DNA from: Strigamia acuminata
Lineage: Eukaryota; Arthropoda; Chilopoda; Geophilomorpha; Linotaeniidae
Assembly: GCA_949358305.1 (NCBI GenBank)
Contig: OX442316.1
Span: forward strand, 13,764,001-13,828,000
Direction of reading: 5' to 3'
Length of the DNA stretch: 64,000 nucleotides
Of this stretch, positions 1-12,500 are shown piece after piece. The notes under the pieces are model-generated. The model did not search any database. It saw only the letters and a program-made list of their open reading frames with translations, and was not told where the DNA came from. The position numbers and the translations under genes are program-made. Numbering within the stretch: position 1 is the first letter of the stretch; the number at the start of each line of letters is the position of its first letter.

Positions 1-957
1 CTTTGGGTAGTGAATTTTAATCAGAAGTATAATGTAAAGTTTGTTGAGCCCAATAAATTTGAAGCCCATTTGTATGCAAAGTTGCTCAAGGATAACGAGA
101 TGGGAATGTTGTCTCGTCGGATTACTGAATTCTGTGCGAGCAATTTGTTTGCAAATGCTGGAGCCGAATTGTGCAGATTAGACCTAATTTAACCTGATAA
201 TCTTTCGTTCACCTTAGCAATTACAGATGGCTTGATCCCGCTCTAATTTGTTAAATGCTAATAAAGCTTTAGTCGAATCAGTTCGCTGGATTTATTAAAA
301 GTTTGCGCAAAGTTTGCGGTTTTTTTTTTAATGGAACTGGATTGGGTTACTCGGATTGCTGTAATGAATCTGCATGTAATTTTGGTGCGATAATCTGGCT
401 CGTATGTTTTAAAATGCACATTGGTTTTTATAAATTACGTTTGTCATAAAGTTTGTCGTAAAGGCGTCGTCTTCACGCTGTTTACGGAAGGCAATGTTAG
501 CGTGGCGTTGTGCCAGTGCGAATTAAAATTCCATAATTAAAAGAAATCAAATTGGAGAAGACATGTTTTTGGTGGAGTTTTAGATGTGAAAGATGTGAAT
601 TTTGGTTCTGATAACAGGTGATAAATCTCCGAGTTGAATTATCGTTCGCAAATGAATTGGAATAATAAATAAGAGATAAATCGTAATCTTAGCAGATCAA
701 TTTATGTTGTTTACCGCCATTTCAGACGAGGTTTTATGACGGTTCTGCGAGTAGAAATAACATATTTTACTCGGAATTGTGTTTTTTTTTTCTTTCTTTT
801 TTTTTTAGAACTAATTTCGCAAAAGTGATATTTGAGATAGGAGCGCATTGCCTATCATTTATTTTGGATTTATATCTCGTTTACCTTGCGATAAAAGCAT
901 GATAAGCATCAATTTTCCATCGTCTAAAGATTTTTTTTTGTTTTCTTAATGGTGTAG
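1..957 (+). other. Partial intron of the adenylyl cyclase gene
   Basis: I find no exon here. The cyclase exon that starts at 958 is preceded by an acceptor AG at 956-957, and the expected upstream C1a catalytic sequence is not found in any frame between 1 and 957, so this stretch is read as the 3' part of one intron. A 60-codon open frame at 10-192 shows no family motif and is treated as chance. T-rich tracts near 781-810 and 931-940 are typical of intron sequence. Confidence 0.6.
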
Positions 958-3900
958 GCGTGTCCACATCTCAGAAAAAACTCTTCGATATTTGAATGGC
1001 GAATTCGAAGTGGAGCCTGGAGATGGTGCGTCACGAGAGGAGTCCATTAAATTGGCTGGATTGAGAACATATTTCATTGTCAAAGTGCTGAAAGCGGTAA
1101 GACGCAGACGTCCGTTTGCTTCAAACTAAATTTAGTTGCTTGTTTTTCGACCAATTATCGAGTGGCGACTTGTTTAAAACTATTTTTTTACAGTATCCCG
1201 AGGGGACGTTGGACGTGAAACGAACGAGTGATGGGGAAACGGACCGTCGGTCAAGTGCGGAAGAGGTGGGTAAATTCGTTAAATTCGTTGGATGCTAAAA
1301 TGATATAAATTTTAAAAAGTCGACGTGCGTGAACTGAATTGGTGATAAATGAATAACAATTTGTGGACGCTTGCTGACTGACTGCTTCTTCGCTCAAGAA
1401 GTTTGGGAACTTGTCCAAAATCGAAATAAAGTCGTTGTCAGTTTTGGCACTGAATGTACATGCAGATGTTTGGAAATTACAAAATTTACATACAAATTGG
1501 GCTCCTGGAATTGACAAAAGTTGCACCAGTTGAATTCACAGCAGGAATGTTGCAGATATCAAGTTTTAGCCCCAAAAAAATCAACAAAAATCAACAAAAA
1601 TCAACAAAAATTATCAAAAACATTTTAAAAAAACATCAAAAATTCGAACACTACAAAAACATCACCAAAAAAAAATTTAAAAAAGATTATTTTCGCTTCG
1701 TGCTAACACCCAGTTTTAAATTTGAATGGAAAAAAATGAATGGTTTTGTCTTTTGTGTGTTTTAAGGATAAAGAAGACACGACTATGCTCCGTGATGCCG
1801 AAGCTTCTGGACCAGAAGAAGAGTATAGGAGAAGGCTTTATCAAGAGTTGATTGATTTGGGAGAGCGCAGGTTGATCTTCCGTGTGAATAGAAGCAAGAC
1901 GTTGGATAATATTGACTTAATATTTTTTTTCTTCTTGTTTGCTTCCGTTTTTAGTACGCTTTCGAACACTGCCAATCCATTGACACTTTGTTTCAAGAAA
2001 AACGACCTGGAAGGTGAATACCAAATTCACAACGGGAATGAAAGCGGAGTGAGCATCGTTTCCGCTCCGATCGTTTTCATTTTTTCCTCGTTTGCGCAAT
2101 TATGGATTTTACCAAGGTACCGTTGGACGCTTCAGCTTGGAATGGCTAGGCGTCTTTGCGATGCAATTTCGTTTTATTATGCCCCCGTTATTAAAGCGAT
2201 GCAAAGCGCTAGATAACTTATAATACCAAAGTTCGATGCGATTCGTGTAGTAATAAAATCGGGAAAAGTTAATTTAAACGTAATTTATGGCGACCTTTTG
2301 AGTAGAAGTTTAATAAAATAACGCCGAGGTAGTCGTTTTCCCGTTATTTCGCCATACGTCAGTTTATATTTGCTGTATAAAGTTTTGATTAAAAAAATGT
2401 TGGTTGTCCGCCGTAATATTTTGATGAGTTTGCTGTGAAAATTTAATGAAAAGTGAATTAAAATTTTTGACGTTGATTCCCTATAGAAATCTTGCCGCCT
2501 TGTTAACGTTTGTAATTGGACTCGTAACTCTGTCCGTCATGACGATTGTTTCTATGGCACCGTCAGCACAAAAGGTAATTTTGTAAACACGTTGGTTTTT
2601 GTTTTTTTAATTATGCTGTTTTCTTTTTAATTTTTAGGCATTTCCTCATTCGCTCATTCGGTTGGGACAAAACATCAATAATGATTTTTTCTTACGCCAT
2701 CTGTGGGCCGCTGCGGCAATGTTGATTTTATCATTGACTAATATTTTAGATATGGTTTGTTTTCTATTTATTTATTTATTTTTATTTTATTTATTTTATT
2801 TTATTTTTTTTAGTTTTATTGCAAAGATACCAATGGTACTGTAGGCGAAATTGATCCCACATCGGATTGTCACTTACCACAATACTTCAGTGATTTTGCC
2901 GTCCTCACACTAGTGGCTATAACGGTTTTAACGCAAATAAGTCACGTAGTTAAATTCGTTGTCACCGTGGCCGTAACACTCATTCACTGCTACTTGAATT
3001 TGGATAAATTAAGTAACGCTTTCCTCGTGTCGGATTACAACATATACAGAGATTTGTGAGTGTCTTTGTTTTGTTTAAGAAGAAATAATTACGGAGTAAT
3101 TTTTTATTTATTTTAGGTCCGAAAACTTAGTTTCGAGGAAATTTATTTTGTCTTTGATAATTTTAACAATCGCTATTGGACTCGTGATCATAAATTACCA
3201 TGTAAGTTATTCTATCGCTTGTCGCAGCGTGTAAATAATCTGAATTAATCTTGTTTAGACAGAGGTTATAGCCAGACAAGTGTTTCTCTGGAGACAAGTC
3301 CTAGAAGAACAGAAAGAAACGGCTACTAACATGAAACAGAAAAATGAAGCTCTTGTATATAATATTTTGCCACCACACATTGCCACTCATTTTTTGGGGC
3401 ATACTAAGAAAGACGAGGAGTTGTTAAGTCAAAATTATTCGCACGTTAGCGTTCTGTTTGCGTCGATGCCTAATTTCTCAGATTTTTATACTGAGGACAC
3501 GGTGAATAAACAGGGTTTGGAATGCTTACGGTTTTTAAACGAAGTCATATCTGATTTTGATGCTGTAAGAAGAGTTTTTCTCTATTTTTATTAATATTGA
3601 ATTTTAATATTAATTTTATTTTTTTTTTTATTCTAAAATGTGTTGTAGCTTTTAGGTGAGCCGCGGTTCAAGGATATTATTAAAATCAAAACTATAGGAT
3701 CCACGTACATGGCTGCGAGTGGATTAAATACTCAAGAAAAAATTTCACCTGACGCTCCTGTAACTGTTCAGTGGGCCCATTTGGAACGTTTGACGGAGTT
3801 TGCGCTTGCGTTGAGAGAAACGCTGCAAGGAATTAACGAACAAAGTTTTAACAACTTCATTTTAAGAATGGGTTTGTTTGTTTGTCTGTTTTTTAAACGT

Positions 3901-4307
3901 TAAATTTGAATTTTTTTTTACATTGTAGGAATTAATCACGGACCCATTATAGCCGGTGTGATTGGTGCGCGGAAACCCCATTACGATATGTGGGGTAATA
4001 CGGTCAACGTTGCCAGCCGGATGGAAAGTACGGGAAAAGCTGGCAATATTCAGGCAAATATCCAACAATTTGTGCATTTCGGAGGGTTAAAATAGCTGGA
4101 ATTATTTATTTTTGTTATTAATTGTAGGTCGTTGAGGAGACGATGACAATTCTCAAGGAATTTGGTTACGAGTTTGAACATCGTGGTTTGGTGTCGGTGA
4201 AAGGCAAAGGGAAATTGAACACTTATTATTTAATAGGGAAAAACGAAATGAGTAAGAAACCAAAGATTACTGCTGATATCGCTAATCAATTCGACAGGAA
4301 GTCCTGA
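958..4307 (+). CDS. Adcy3: Membrane adenylyl cyclase, type 3-like, C-terminal half (5' end outside window)
   Basis: Makes cAMP from ATP at the plasma membrane. Twelve exons: 958-1096, 1194-1265, 1767-1870, 1955-2116, 2487-2574, 2638-2754, 2814-3055, 3117-3201, 3259-3564, 3649-3871, 3929-4053, 4128-4307 (TGA). All phases join and give 613 residues. The first exon ends catalytic domain C1a ([20 protein letters not shown]). Exons 4-8 give six hydrophobic segments, the second membrane cassette. Exons 9-12 give C2a: the ATP-site lysine in [14 protein letters not shown], the aspartate, asparagine and arginine of [18 protein letters not shown], and the lysine in [12 protein letters not shown], so C2 looks active. 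The stretch GNIQVVEET after the active site and [10 protein letters not shown] recall vertebrate AC3; this subtype call is from memory. The intron after exon 11 starts with GC (4054-4055). Intron 1871-1954 is 84 bp with no in-frame stop, so its retention would add 28 residues. Confidence 0.93.
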
Positions 4308-4337
4308 AAAGAGTGTCCAATTGAATTGTGTGTGCGA

Positions 4338-4343
4338 AATAAA
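4338..4343 (+). terminator. Polyadenylation signal of the adenylyl cyclase gene
   Basis: A canonical AATAAA lies 31 bp after the TGA. It would give a very short 3' UTR. Other AATAAA hexamers farther on (for example near 5360) could serve as alternatives. Confidence 0.55.
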
Positions 4344-6574
4344 CACTTTTAAATATTTATTTTGTTCGACGGATTGTTCAGAAGAATTCGGCACGACGAA
4401 GACGCGAAATAGTAACGAATTACCGAGAGATTTTTTTTTAAAAAAAAAAAAAAATCGTGACTGACTTTATGGAGTTTGAGAAATTAATTTCATTCTTTTT
4501 GTTCCAGTCGTTAAGCTTTTAGACAAGAAATATATTAAAAGGCAGCTCTATTTTTTATTTTATTTTAGATTTTTTGACGACATAAAATATGTGTGTTTTA
4601 ATTACCGGTATGCAACACAAATTTCACGATCTCATGAATTTGACAAAATAATTGTAAGGATTTATCTAATTTTCCTTTGAAATTGTGCAATTTAAGGCGA
4701 GAAAATTGTAGAGAATTGTAAATTATTATTATTATTGTAAAGAAAAAGAGAAATCAATTTTGTAGTGTTCTGGTTACAGTTGGTGATAATAATTTTTAAT
4801 GTTGACAACGTTCTATTGTAGTGTCACGTGTGGCTTGAGAGTTATTACTTCGTTTGGAAGTAGTTTTAATAAGTTTTACAGAAAGAAAAACGTTTTAGTC
4901 GATCTTTAAATAACATATTTAGAGAGTTATTTTTAGAAATCCGTATTTGGAAGTCTAACTTTGAAAAGTTTTAATTCCGAAATCCTAAACACTTAAAAAA
5001 TGAATATTTGTCGAATCGCGCACATCACCTCTAGTCACTCGAATGGACATGATATTTATGCGACTTTGCTCACATATTTTCTGTCGTGTTACGTTGACAT
5101 TAATTAATTAATTAATCATAATTGCGTTTACTTGTTTTTTCTATATTTTTAACTATGTATTGTAGACTGTTTTTAATTTTTAAAACGATTCATGCCATTG
5201 TTTTTTTATTTTCTGAAACAAATTGTATAAATATAATTATTTTATCTAGTAATTATTCTAATTAATAATTGAGAGGATCTGAAAAAGATCATTTTTTCAT
5301 TCATGTACAAATGATTGTTTGCCAAATTGACTCCCACAAGCCTTACCCAAATGGCAGCAATAAAAGTCAACATTTTATTCTGTAATTCTCTTCTTTTTAA
5401 ACTTTAAAAAAAAAAAGAAAAAGAAAATATTATTTTTAGTTAAAAGAAAAACAAATACTAAGAAGCCATATGCTTTTACTTTCTATATACACAATCTGTT
5501 TTGCATTTTGCTGGGTACAGAGTTTTTGTTTTTATTTTTTTATTTTTTTAAATATTTGTCTTTATAGAAATGCATACAAAAAAATGAATGTGTTTTATCA
5601 CAGCAGCTGAAGGTATTTACTAAAGCAAACCAGACCCAACTGGATTCCTTTTCTTCCCAAAAGTCAAAAACTTGTAAAGTAAGTCGTAAAAGTTATTTGG
5701 GGCAAGCAAAAGTAATAATAATAACATTTTCTTTGCACGTAGTCGAAGTCACCATTGGAATGATACAAGTGTTGGAACCCAATTGGATAGTATAAAGCAG
5801 CAAGAGGGAGGAATTTTGTAAACAAACTAAAAGGACGTCTCCTCGACCTAGTCAAATGAGATTTCTACGCTACATGGTGCTCGTTGTTATGTCAGTAATA
5901 AAAGTAATGAAATGTTTTTAATTTACACTCGGAGACTAATTAACTAATTGCGAAATGGGACGAAATGAACTAACAAAGAGGGCGTGATAGAAATGAATTA
6001 TTTGTTTCTAGTCTAAATCAGATCTACGCTCTTTCTCCGCAAGGAGAACCGTAAGAAATATATGTTTCATTATGTTTTATTATTTATATATTGAACAGTT
6101 TGTTGTTATTCTCTTGAGAAAAATTTTACTAGGAAAACTTAACGTTGTAAGATATGTGTTTGAAGTACCCGAGCAACATTTGCAACAACTATTCCAAGTA
6201 CCCTTATGTCCCTATAATTTGTAACGCTTCGCACTCAAATTTACATATTTAACAAATGCATTACAGGTACGATGGTGTAAAATGTCATTCGAAATATTTT
6301 TTTCTTCTTCTTAAATCATCTTTTAAGTTTTGCTGGTAAAAGCAGAACGAAAAAATATTTTTGTGCTTTTTGTTGAATTTACATTATACTTTCGTATTAT
6401 TTTCCTGTAGAGCCAGTTACTTATTGTTATCATCTATTGTACTACGGTAATTTCATTTCGTAAGAATCTATTTGATGTATTTTAAGGAGTCTTGTTGGAA
6501 TTGGCGGGTAATTGTTAAAGTGAGTAAAAAATACTTGAGTTCGTATAAGGCCACAGAAAGGATTTGTTTAAATT
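4344..6574. other. Convergent intergenic region and 3' UTRs
   Basis: No exon is supported on either strand. The region lies between the cyclase stop and the KCNQ stop, which face each other, so it should hold both 3' UTRs. It is AT-rich, with A/T homopolymers (4431-4455, 5404-5430, 5520-5560). The 63-codon reverse frame at 5664-5855 has no family signal. Confidence 0.6.
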
Positions 6575-9500
6575 CTAGACGAGTTCTGGCCGAAGTGTAG
6601 GTTGTAACAAGCGCTCGGTTTCCATGCTAGTTTGTCGCGAGGAATTCAATTCGGTTTCTTCTAGAATGGTGGCCTCAGCATCACTGGCCAGCAATGACTC
6701 TGAGTCCGTAGCGATGGTGCTGACGTCGGAAGGAGTTAGTATACCCTTCTCCACGTCGCCCCACACGAGGGGTGACTGCGGCGAGAGATTTCTCCTAGCG
6801 GAAACGAGAGCAGCATCGAAACGTGCGCCAGGAGTTGGGTCCGAATCCACTTTTCCACGGTGCGCGGTGGAAGAATCTGGATCTGACTTGTCGGTCGCGT
6901 AACGCAACGTCACTCGTTTTTTCAATCGTTGACTTAGGTCGGAGTAACCACGTTGCATTGGCCGATCGAAACTTTTGCTGGTGGGTGTGTTGGGCTCACT
7001 CGAGTGCTTGTCTACGAGAATGGGTTTCGGGCGGGCGAGTTTCTGCAAACGAGATAGAACAAATTGCAATTGCATTTTCTGTGTTTCAGAGGGTGGCCGG
7101 ATTTCATTCAAAAAATTTCAATTTATTTTGAAAATCTATTCAATTTTTTGTTAAATTTAGAAAATCTATTTAATTTTTTGCAAAATTTAGAACATCTATT
7201 CAATTTTTTGCAAAATTTAGAAAATCTATTCAATTTTTTGCAAAATTTAGAAAATCTATTCAATTTTTTGCAAAATTTAGAAAATCTATTCAATTTTTTG
7301 CAAAATTTAGAAAATCTATTCAATTTTTTGCAAAATTTAGAAAATCTATTCAATTTTTTGCAAAATTTAGAAAATCTATTCAATTTTTTTGCAAAATTTA
7401 GAAAATCTACCGTATTCAATTTTTTGCAAAATTTAGAAAATCAATTCAATTTTTTTGAAAAACCTCGACTTTTGACTGTAAATTGCGGACATCTGGCCAC
7501 CCTAACCATCCCTAATTTTACATTTACTGTCGCAGTTGATATTGGAAGAGCGGCTGCTCCGGCAGGGGGTGAGTTGGCGTTTTGCGACGACGATGACGAA
7601 TAAGATGTCATCGAAGGTGGGTCTAGTTCGCCTCCACTACCACCGAATTGCGTGGGCGGAATTTCTAGTAGGGGAAGCGCGTGGATCCGTTTTCTGTCCT
7701 CTATATACATCTCTATGAGTTGGTCGAGTTTGGTTTCTATGTCTTCCACCTATTAAACCAAAATAACGATGAAGATTATTCGACCAATGAAATGATGGCA
7801 ATAGCAATGTCGTATATCTCACCTGTCGCTCCACTTTGACCACCCTGGAGGCCAAACTCAGTTTGGATTCGTAAACGTCCTTGGCTTGGGATCCTTGTTT
7901 TCCTAAAATCTGATCAAGTCTAAAGCACACAGTCTGGTTTTACATAAGAGAAATTTGCTTTTACTATTCAATTCGTTTAGAAATCTAAGTCTTACCTGCA
8001 CTGCATGTTTTTCACCCGGCCCAATAAGTCCACGTGACCCGCTGAATACTGTTCTATCACGTCTTTGACGTCGTAAGGCTTTAAGGCTTCCCTGAACTTT
8101 CGTCTCGCAATGAAATATTTAATCTTGAAAATAATTGGTTTTAGAGAAGTTAAATTAAATTAAATTGCTCTGATTCATGAATGAGATGGATTATATCGTA
8201 AAACCTCATTTTAAAGCCATTAAAGACTGGTTTAAAAGTGTTTTAATATTTTATTAGGCGCTACCATAAAGACTAAACAGCATTTTTAAACTACTTTTTA
8301 TCCCTAAGAGCATTGCTGCACTTTCCACGAATAAATAAAAATTAATTATTTTTTGTTTTATTTTTGAAATCGTGATTGATTTTTATCAGATTTGTCTCAT
8401 TTTATTTCTAACTAATCGAATTTTAAATACAATGCACCTAAAACTTTGTCAAACTGTTTCCCCACGTTGTGTAAACACTAATCTTATAAGTTTTGTTCAA
8501 TTTTCTCAGGCTCCATACCTTTCTAATGGCACGTATTCCTTTCTTGAGTTGTTCCGTCAGCTGGATGACTTTCACATCCTCTTCTTCATCTACTCTAACA
8601 GAAAGTAATGTTTCAGATAATGTTGTTTATATTTCTAACTCATGAAAGACAACAAAATCGAGTGAAGTTTAAAATAAAAATTGAGTACTTTAAGTTTGTC
8701 TAACATGAAAGCATCATCTAATTGTGACACTACAAAAAAAGAGGGAAAAATAGACGTTATTAGTGATTTGTTAGTGATTTTTTTCCATTAAGCAAGACAT
8801 CTACCAAAGAAACCAAGCACAAGCATGTTAATTAATAATGTAATACCCATAAACAAAAACGGCAGAATTGTAGAAGGATGTGATGGACAAATACAAGCGA
8901 GTGCACTTTAAACGGTGTTAGCTGCAAATAGTGTCCAGTTTTTAACATTTCCATACAAATGAGAAGGGAAGAAAAAGAAATTTTTAATTTTTTAAAAATT
9001 TCAAAATGGCGATCGACATTATTTACAACTTGGTAGTACGTTAGTGAATCCTAAATTAAATATAAAGCGTCGGAAATTGCACTGCAACATCACACGACAC
9101 CATCGAGAAGAAGATGAAATTACTTTTGTGTGGTGCTGTGGTGTGTTGCTGCAGTGCACTAGAGTTGAAACCCAACATCCAGAACGTTGTGTCAGATTTT
9201 GGTGAAGGTGATCACTAAAAGATGAGAAATGGATCAAAGCCGGTTCATAAAATTTAGTGTGCACAAATTATTATCTATTTTCTATAGTCTCTCGCTTTTA
9301 AATTTGATTTTTCTGAAAAATTAAAGAAAACTGTGCGGGATTTTGATGGGCGCTGGACTCCAAAATAAATAAATAAAATGGAAATAAAAAAATTTTAAAA
9401 GAAAGAAAGAAAGAAGTCGTACATAAATAAATAACAAATAAAAAATAAACGTAAAATAATAAAACTACCATATAAATAATAAAAAATAAAATAAAAAAAT

Positions 9501-12500
9501 GAAAGAAAAAAAAACCTTTGAGTTCTTGATGCTTTCGTTTGGAAGCAGAAATTCGAAGAATTGTTTTTTGGCCTTTACCAAAACCAGAGAAGTAACCTGA
9601 TTTCACATCGCTGCTGCTTTGGTCCTGGTTGTTAGCTAGACACAACACACAAACACAAAACTAAAAAATATTATTAAAGAAATTTTAAACAGAACAAAAA
9701 TAAAAATAAAAATTATCCAATATATTCTGTCTGTGTTTTGCTTCCAATTCTCTTCTCAAGAGAAAGAACGAATTCAAACACGTCTAGAACTGGAATTAAT
9801 TCAATTATTTAACGTTATTTACATGATTACGATTAGTATTCAACTGGGGACAGAAAAAAAATTCTCGTCTCGTCCAAACTCACCGTCGGAATTCTTTTTT
9901 ACGATCGCAGCTTCCATTGCCATTTCCCTCGCAACGGAATCTTCCGATACGCTCGAATTGAGTCGATTGGCCACCGAATCTCCCGTTGTAGACTCAATTT
10001 GCTGCCCTTCAATAAACCGACCCTTCACTAAAGGCGAGTGAAACGATGAAGGTTTTTGACGGCGAATCGTTGGCAGGCGACTTACAAATGATGTATTATG
10101 CTTGAATCTACATGAAAGTAACATTAAAATATGAATAATTGAATTGAGCTTGTCGAAAAAAGTGCTCAGCTAGTTACTAATGGAAAGGTGGACGACTACG
10201 CTCTGCGACTAATTTGCTCTAATGGAACTAAAACAAAGACGAGAGAGAGAGAGAGAGAGAGAGTGGCTGCATAAACAAACAAAAAATCTTTTTATATCTT
10301 TTTTTTTATTTATCTAATTGTTTACGGCCAGTTTTTCTTTTTTTTTCTGCACTTTTCATCACAAAGTGTCTATTTAATGCAATAACGTCATGCAAAAAGA
10401 TATTTTTAACAATCTGCAGCCTAATGGTAGGGTGGGCACTTTGTTTCACTTACTGCATAAGGCTACTCGCAGTGGACAGTGGTTCTGATCGCTCGAGCTT
10501 CTCTTTTCTTTATGGGATAAAAGTGAAAGAAGAAGTGAAGAGAGTGTAAAAAGGGTGAAGATGTCAACAACACTCGAGTTGAGGTTTGCAAATTTTTCAA
10601 TTTGAAATTGAAATAACAGGAGTTTTTGTATTTGAAGGCGAGTTTTCCGTTTAGAATATCTTAATTTAGTTTACTCACGATGGAGGGCTGGGAAGAGGCA
10701 CCATGTGGAGTTTCCAAGTTGCTACTGAGATGGAATTTTCATCTGCGGCATAGCAGCGCCACAGACATTGAATCAGGGTGGCTGCAGGTACTCTTCTGCG
10801 AATCATGTGTTTTTGTCGTTGCTGTTGTTGCACTTTGAGAGCAAATCCGGAACCCAGGATGCCCTACATTAATGAATACACGATGTGAGCTCTCGGGCTT
10901 TGCGACAAGTTCAAAGTTTAGTGTTAAAATTAAACTCTCTCGTGCCAAGTTTGTATTGATTAGCTTAAATTGAAGGTGACTTTGGAAGTAAGGTAAAAAT
11001 CAATGTAATTAATTTGAATTTACTCGTTAAAAATCTATTTTTCTTTTCTTTTTTTTTAGGTTTTCAATTACTGTTATTGTGTTAATGACTAGAAACGACA
11101 TGTAACGAAAACAAACATGCATTTGAGGAGTGCAAGAATGCCATAGCGGACCAAAGTTACACTTACAGCCGGAAGAGCAAAGAAAGAGACGCCCAGAAGA
11201 GCACAGAAGCTTGCGATGAGTTTTCCAGCACCTGTGACAGGCACAGTGTCCCCATACCCAACTGTGCTCAGAGTAATCTGCAATGAGGCGCATGAGATGC
11301 AAACGTGGTTTACATTGCTTGGTTGCTTCATTCCGATCAAAAGTGACGCTTTAAAATGTGTCAATTTGACGGAATGGCGAAGCGACCATCAATATTGTAT
11401 ACCACGTCTCACTGTCAGCATTCCCGAGGCGAGGAAAGGGTTAAAAATACAGGTATTTACATATATATGCACGATTTAACATTGAAACAGTGGAATATGT
11501 AAAATTGTGGAAGAGCAAAAAAATGTTTTAGGTTTTGTAGCATCGCACAGAAGATTGTAAGCACGTGTTGTAAAACATCCAGGAGGATTTTTTTTCACGA
11601 ACATTTACGTCAGTGTGTGGTGATGGGTGATAAACTTACGGCTGGAAGAGCAAAAAAAGAAATTCCTAAGAGAGCGCAGAAGGCCGCAATGAATTTTCCC
11701 TGCCACGTAACTGGCACCGCGTCTCCGTATCCTACAGTGCATAGGGTAATCTGTAAGAGAAACGAACATCCAACCATTTTCAACCCTTTATGTACGCAAC
11801 ACAATTGAATGCGAATTGGTCTTCATCAAGATGTGATCTTCTCTGCAAAGCAAAGTCTTTTTTTTTTTTTTTATATATATATATATTTTTTTTTTTTAAT
11901 TTTAACTTTTTAATTGATTTCTGGAATGCTGTCAGCAGATATGTAAAAATATTTTTATTTTTATTTTTTTAAATTTTAAGTTTTCAATTCTGAATGATCA
12001 AAAGGTTGACGGCTTTTGTTTGTAACACTTACCACACCCCACCACAAAGCGTCTGCAAAATTCCGGAAATGCTTTGCGTTGTGATCTTTCTCAGCGAGGA
12101 AAACGAGGAAGGAAGAGAAGATAAGGCCAAGGAATCCTATATACACTGTGGTGATGAGTTCCTTGATAAATGAAAAACTTTTCAATTGATTTAAACACAC
12201 ACAACAACACTGCACTAGGTTAGGCCTTTTATTACCTGCCGATGTGCGTAGACTACAGAACCGAGAAGTTTCCAGGTGCCGCCTCGCCGATCCATTCGCA
12301 CCATTCGAAGAATTTGAAAAAAACGAAGACCTCGTAACGCGGAGGCAGCAAACACTTGGCCACTGCTGCCCAATGCTAAGACAACGATGGATGCGCAAAT
12401 AACAACCGAGTCTGCGCCCAAGGAAAAAGAAAAATTGAACCAGTCGCAAATTAAATTAAATAATTAATTAATTTTACCTATAATACAGAAGGGACGTCGA

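Noticed and set aside
10-192. 60-codon frame at the window edge as an upstream cyclase exon
   Set aside because: It has none of the conserved C1a residues expected before RVHISEKT.
7064-7603. Long open frames on both strands with 10-residue repeats (179 codons +, 98 codons -)
   Set aside because: They come from the 30-bp minisatellite, whose unit length keeps every frame open; the region is an intron of KCNQ.
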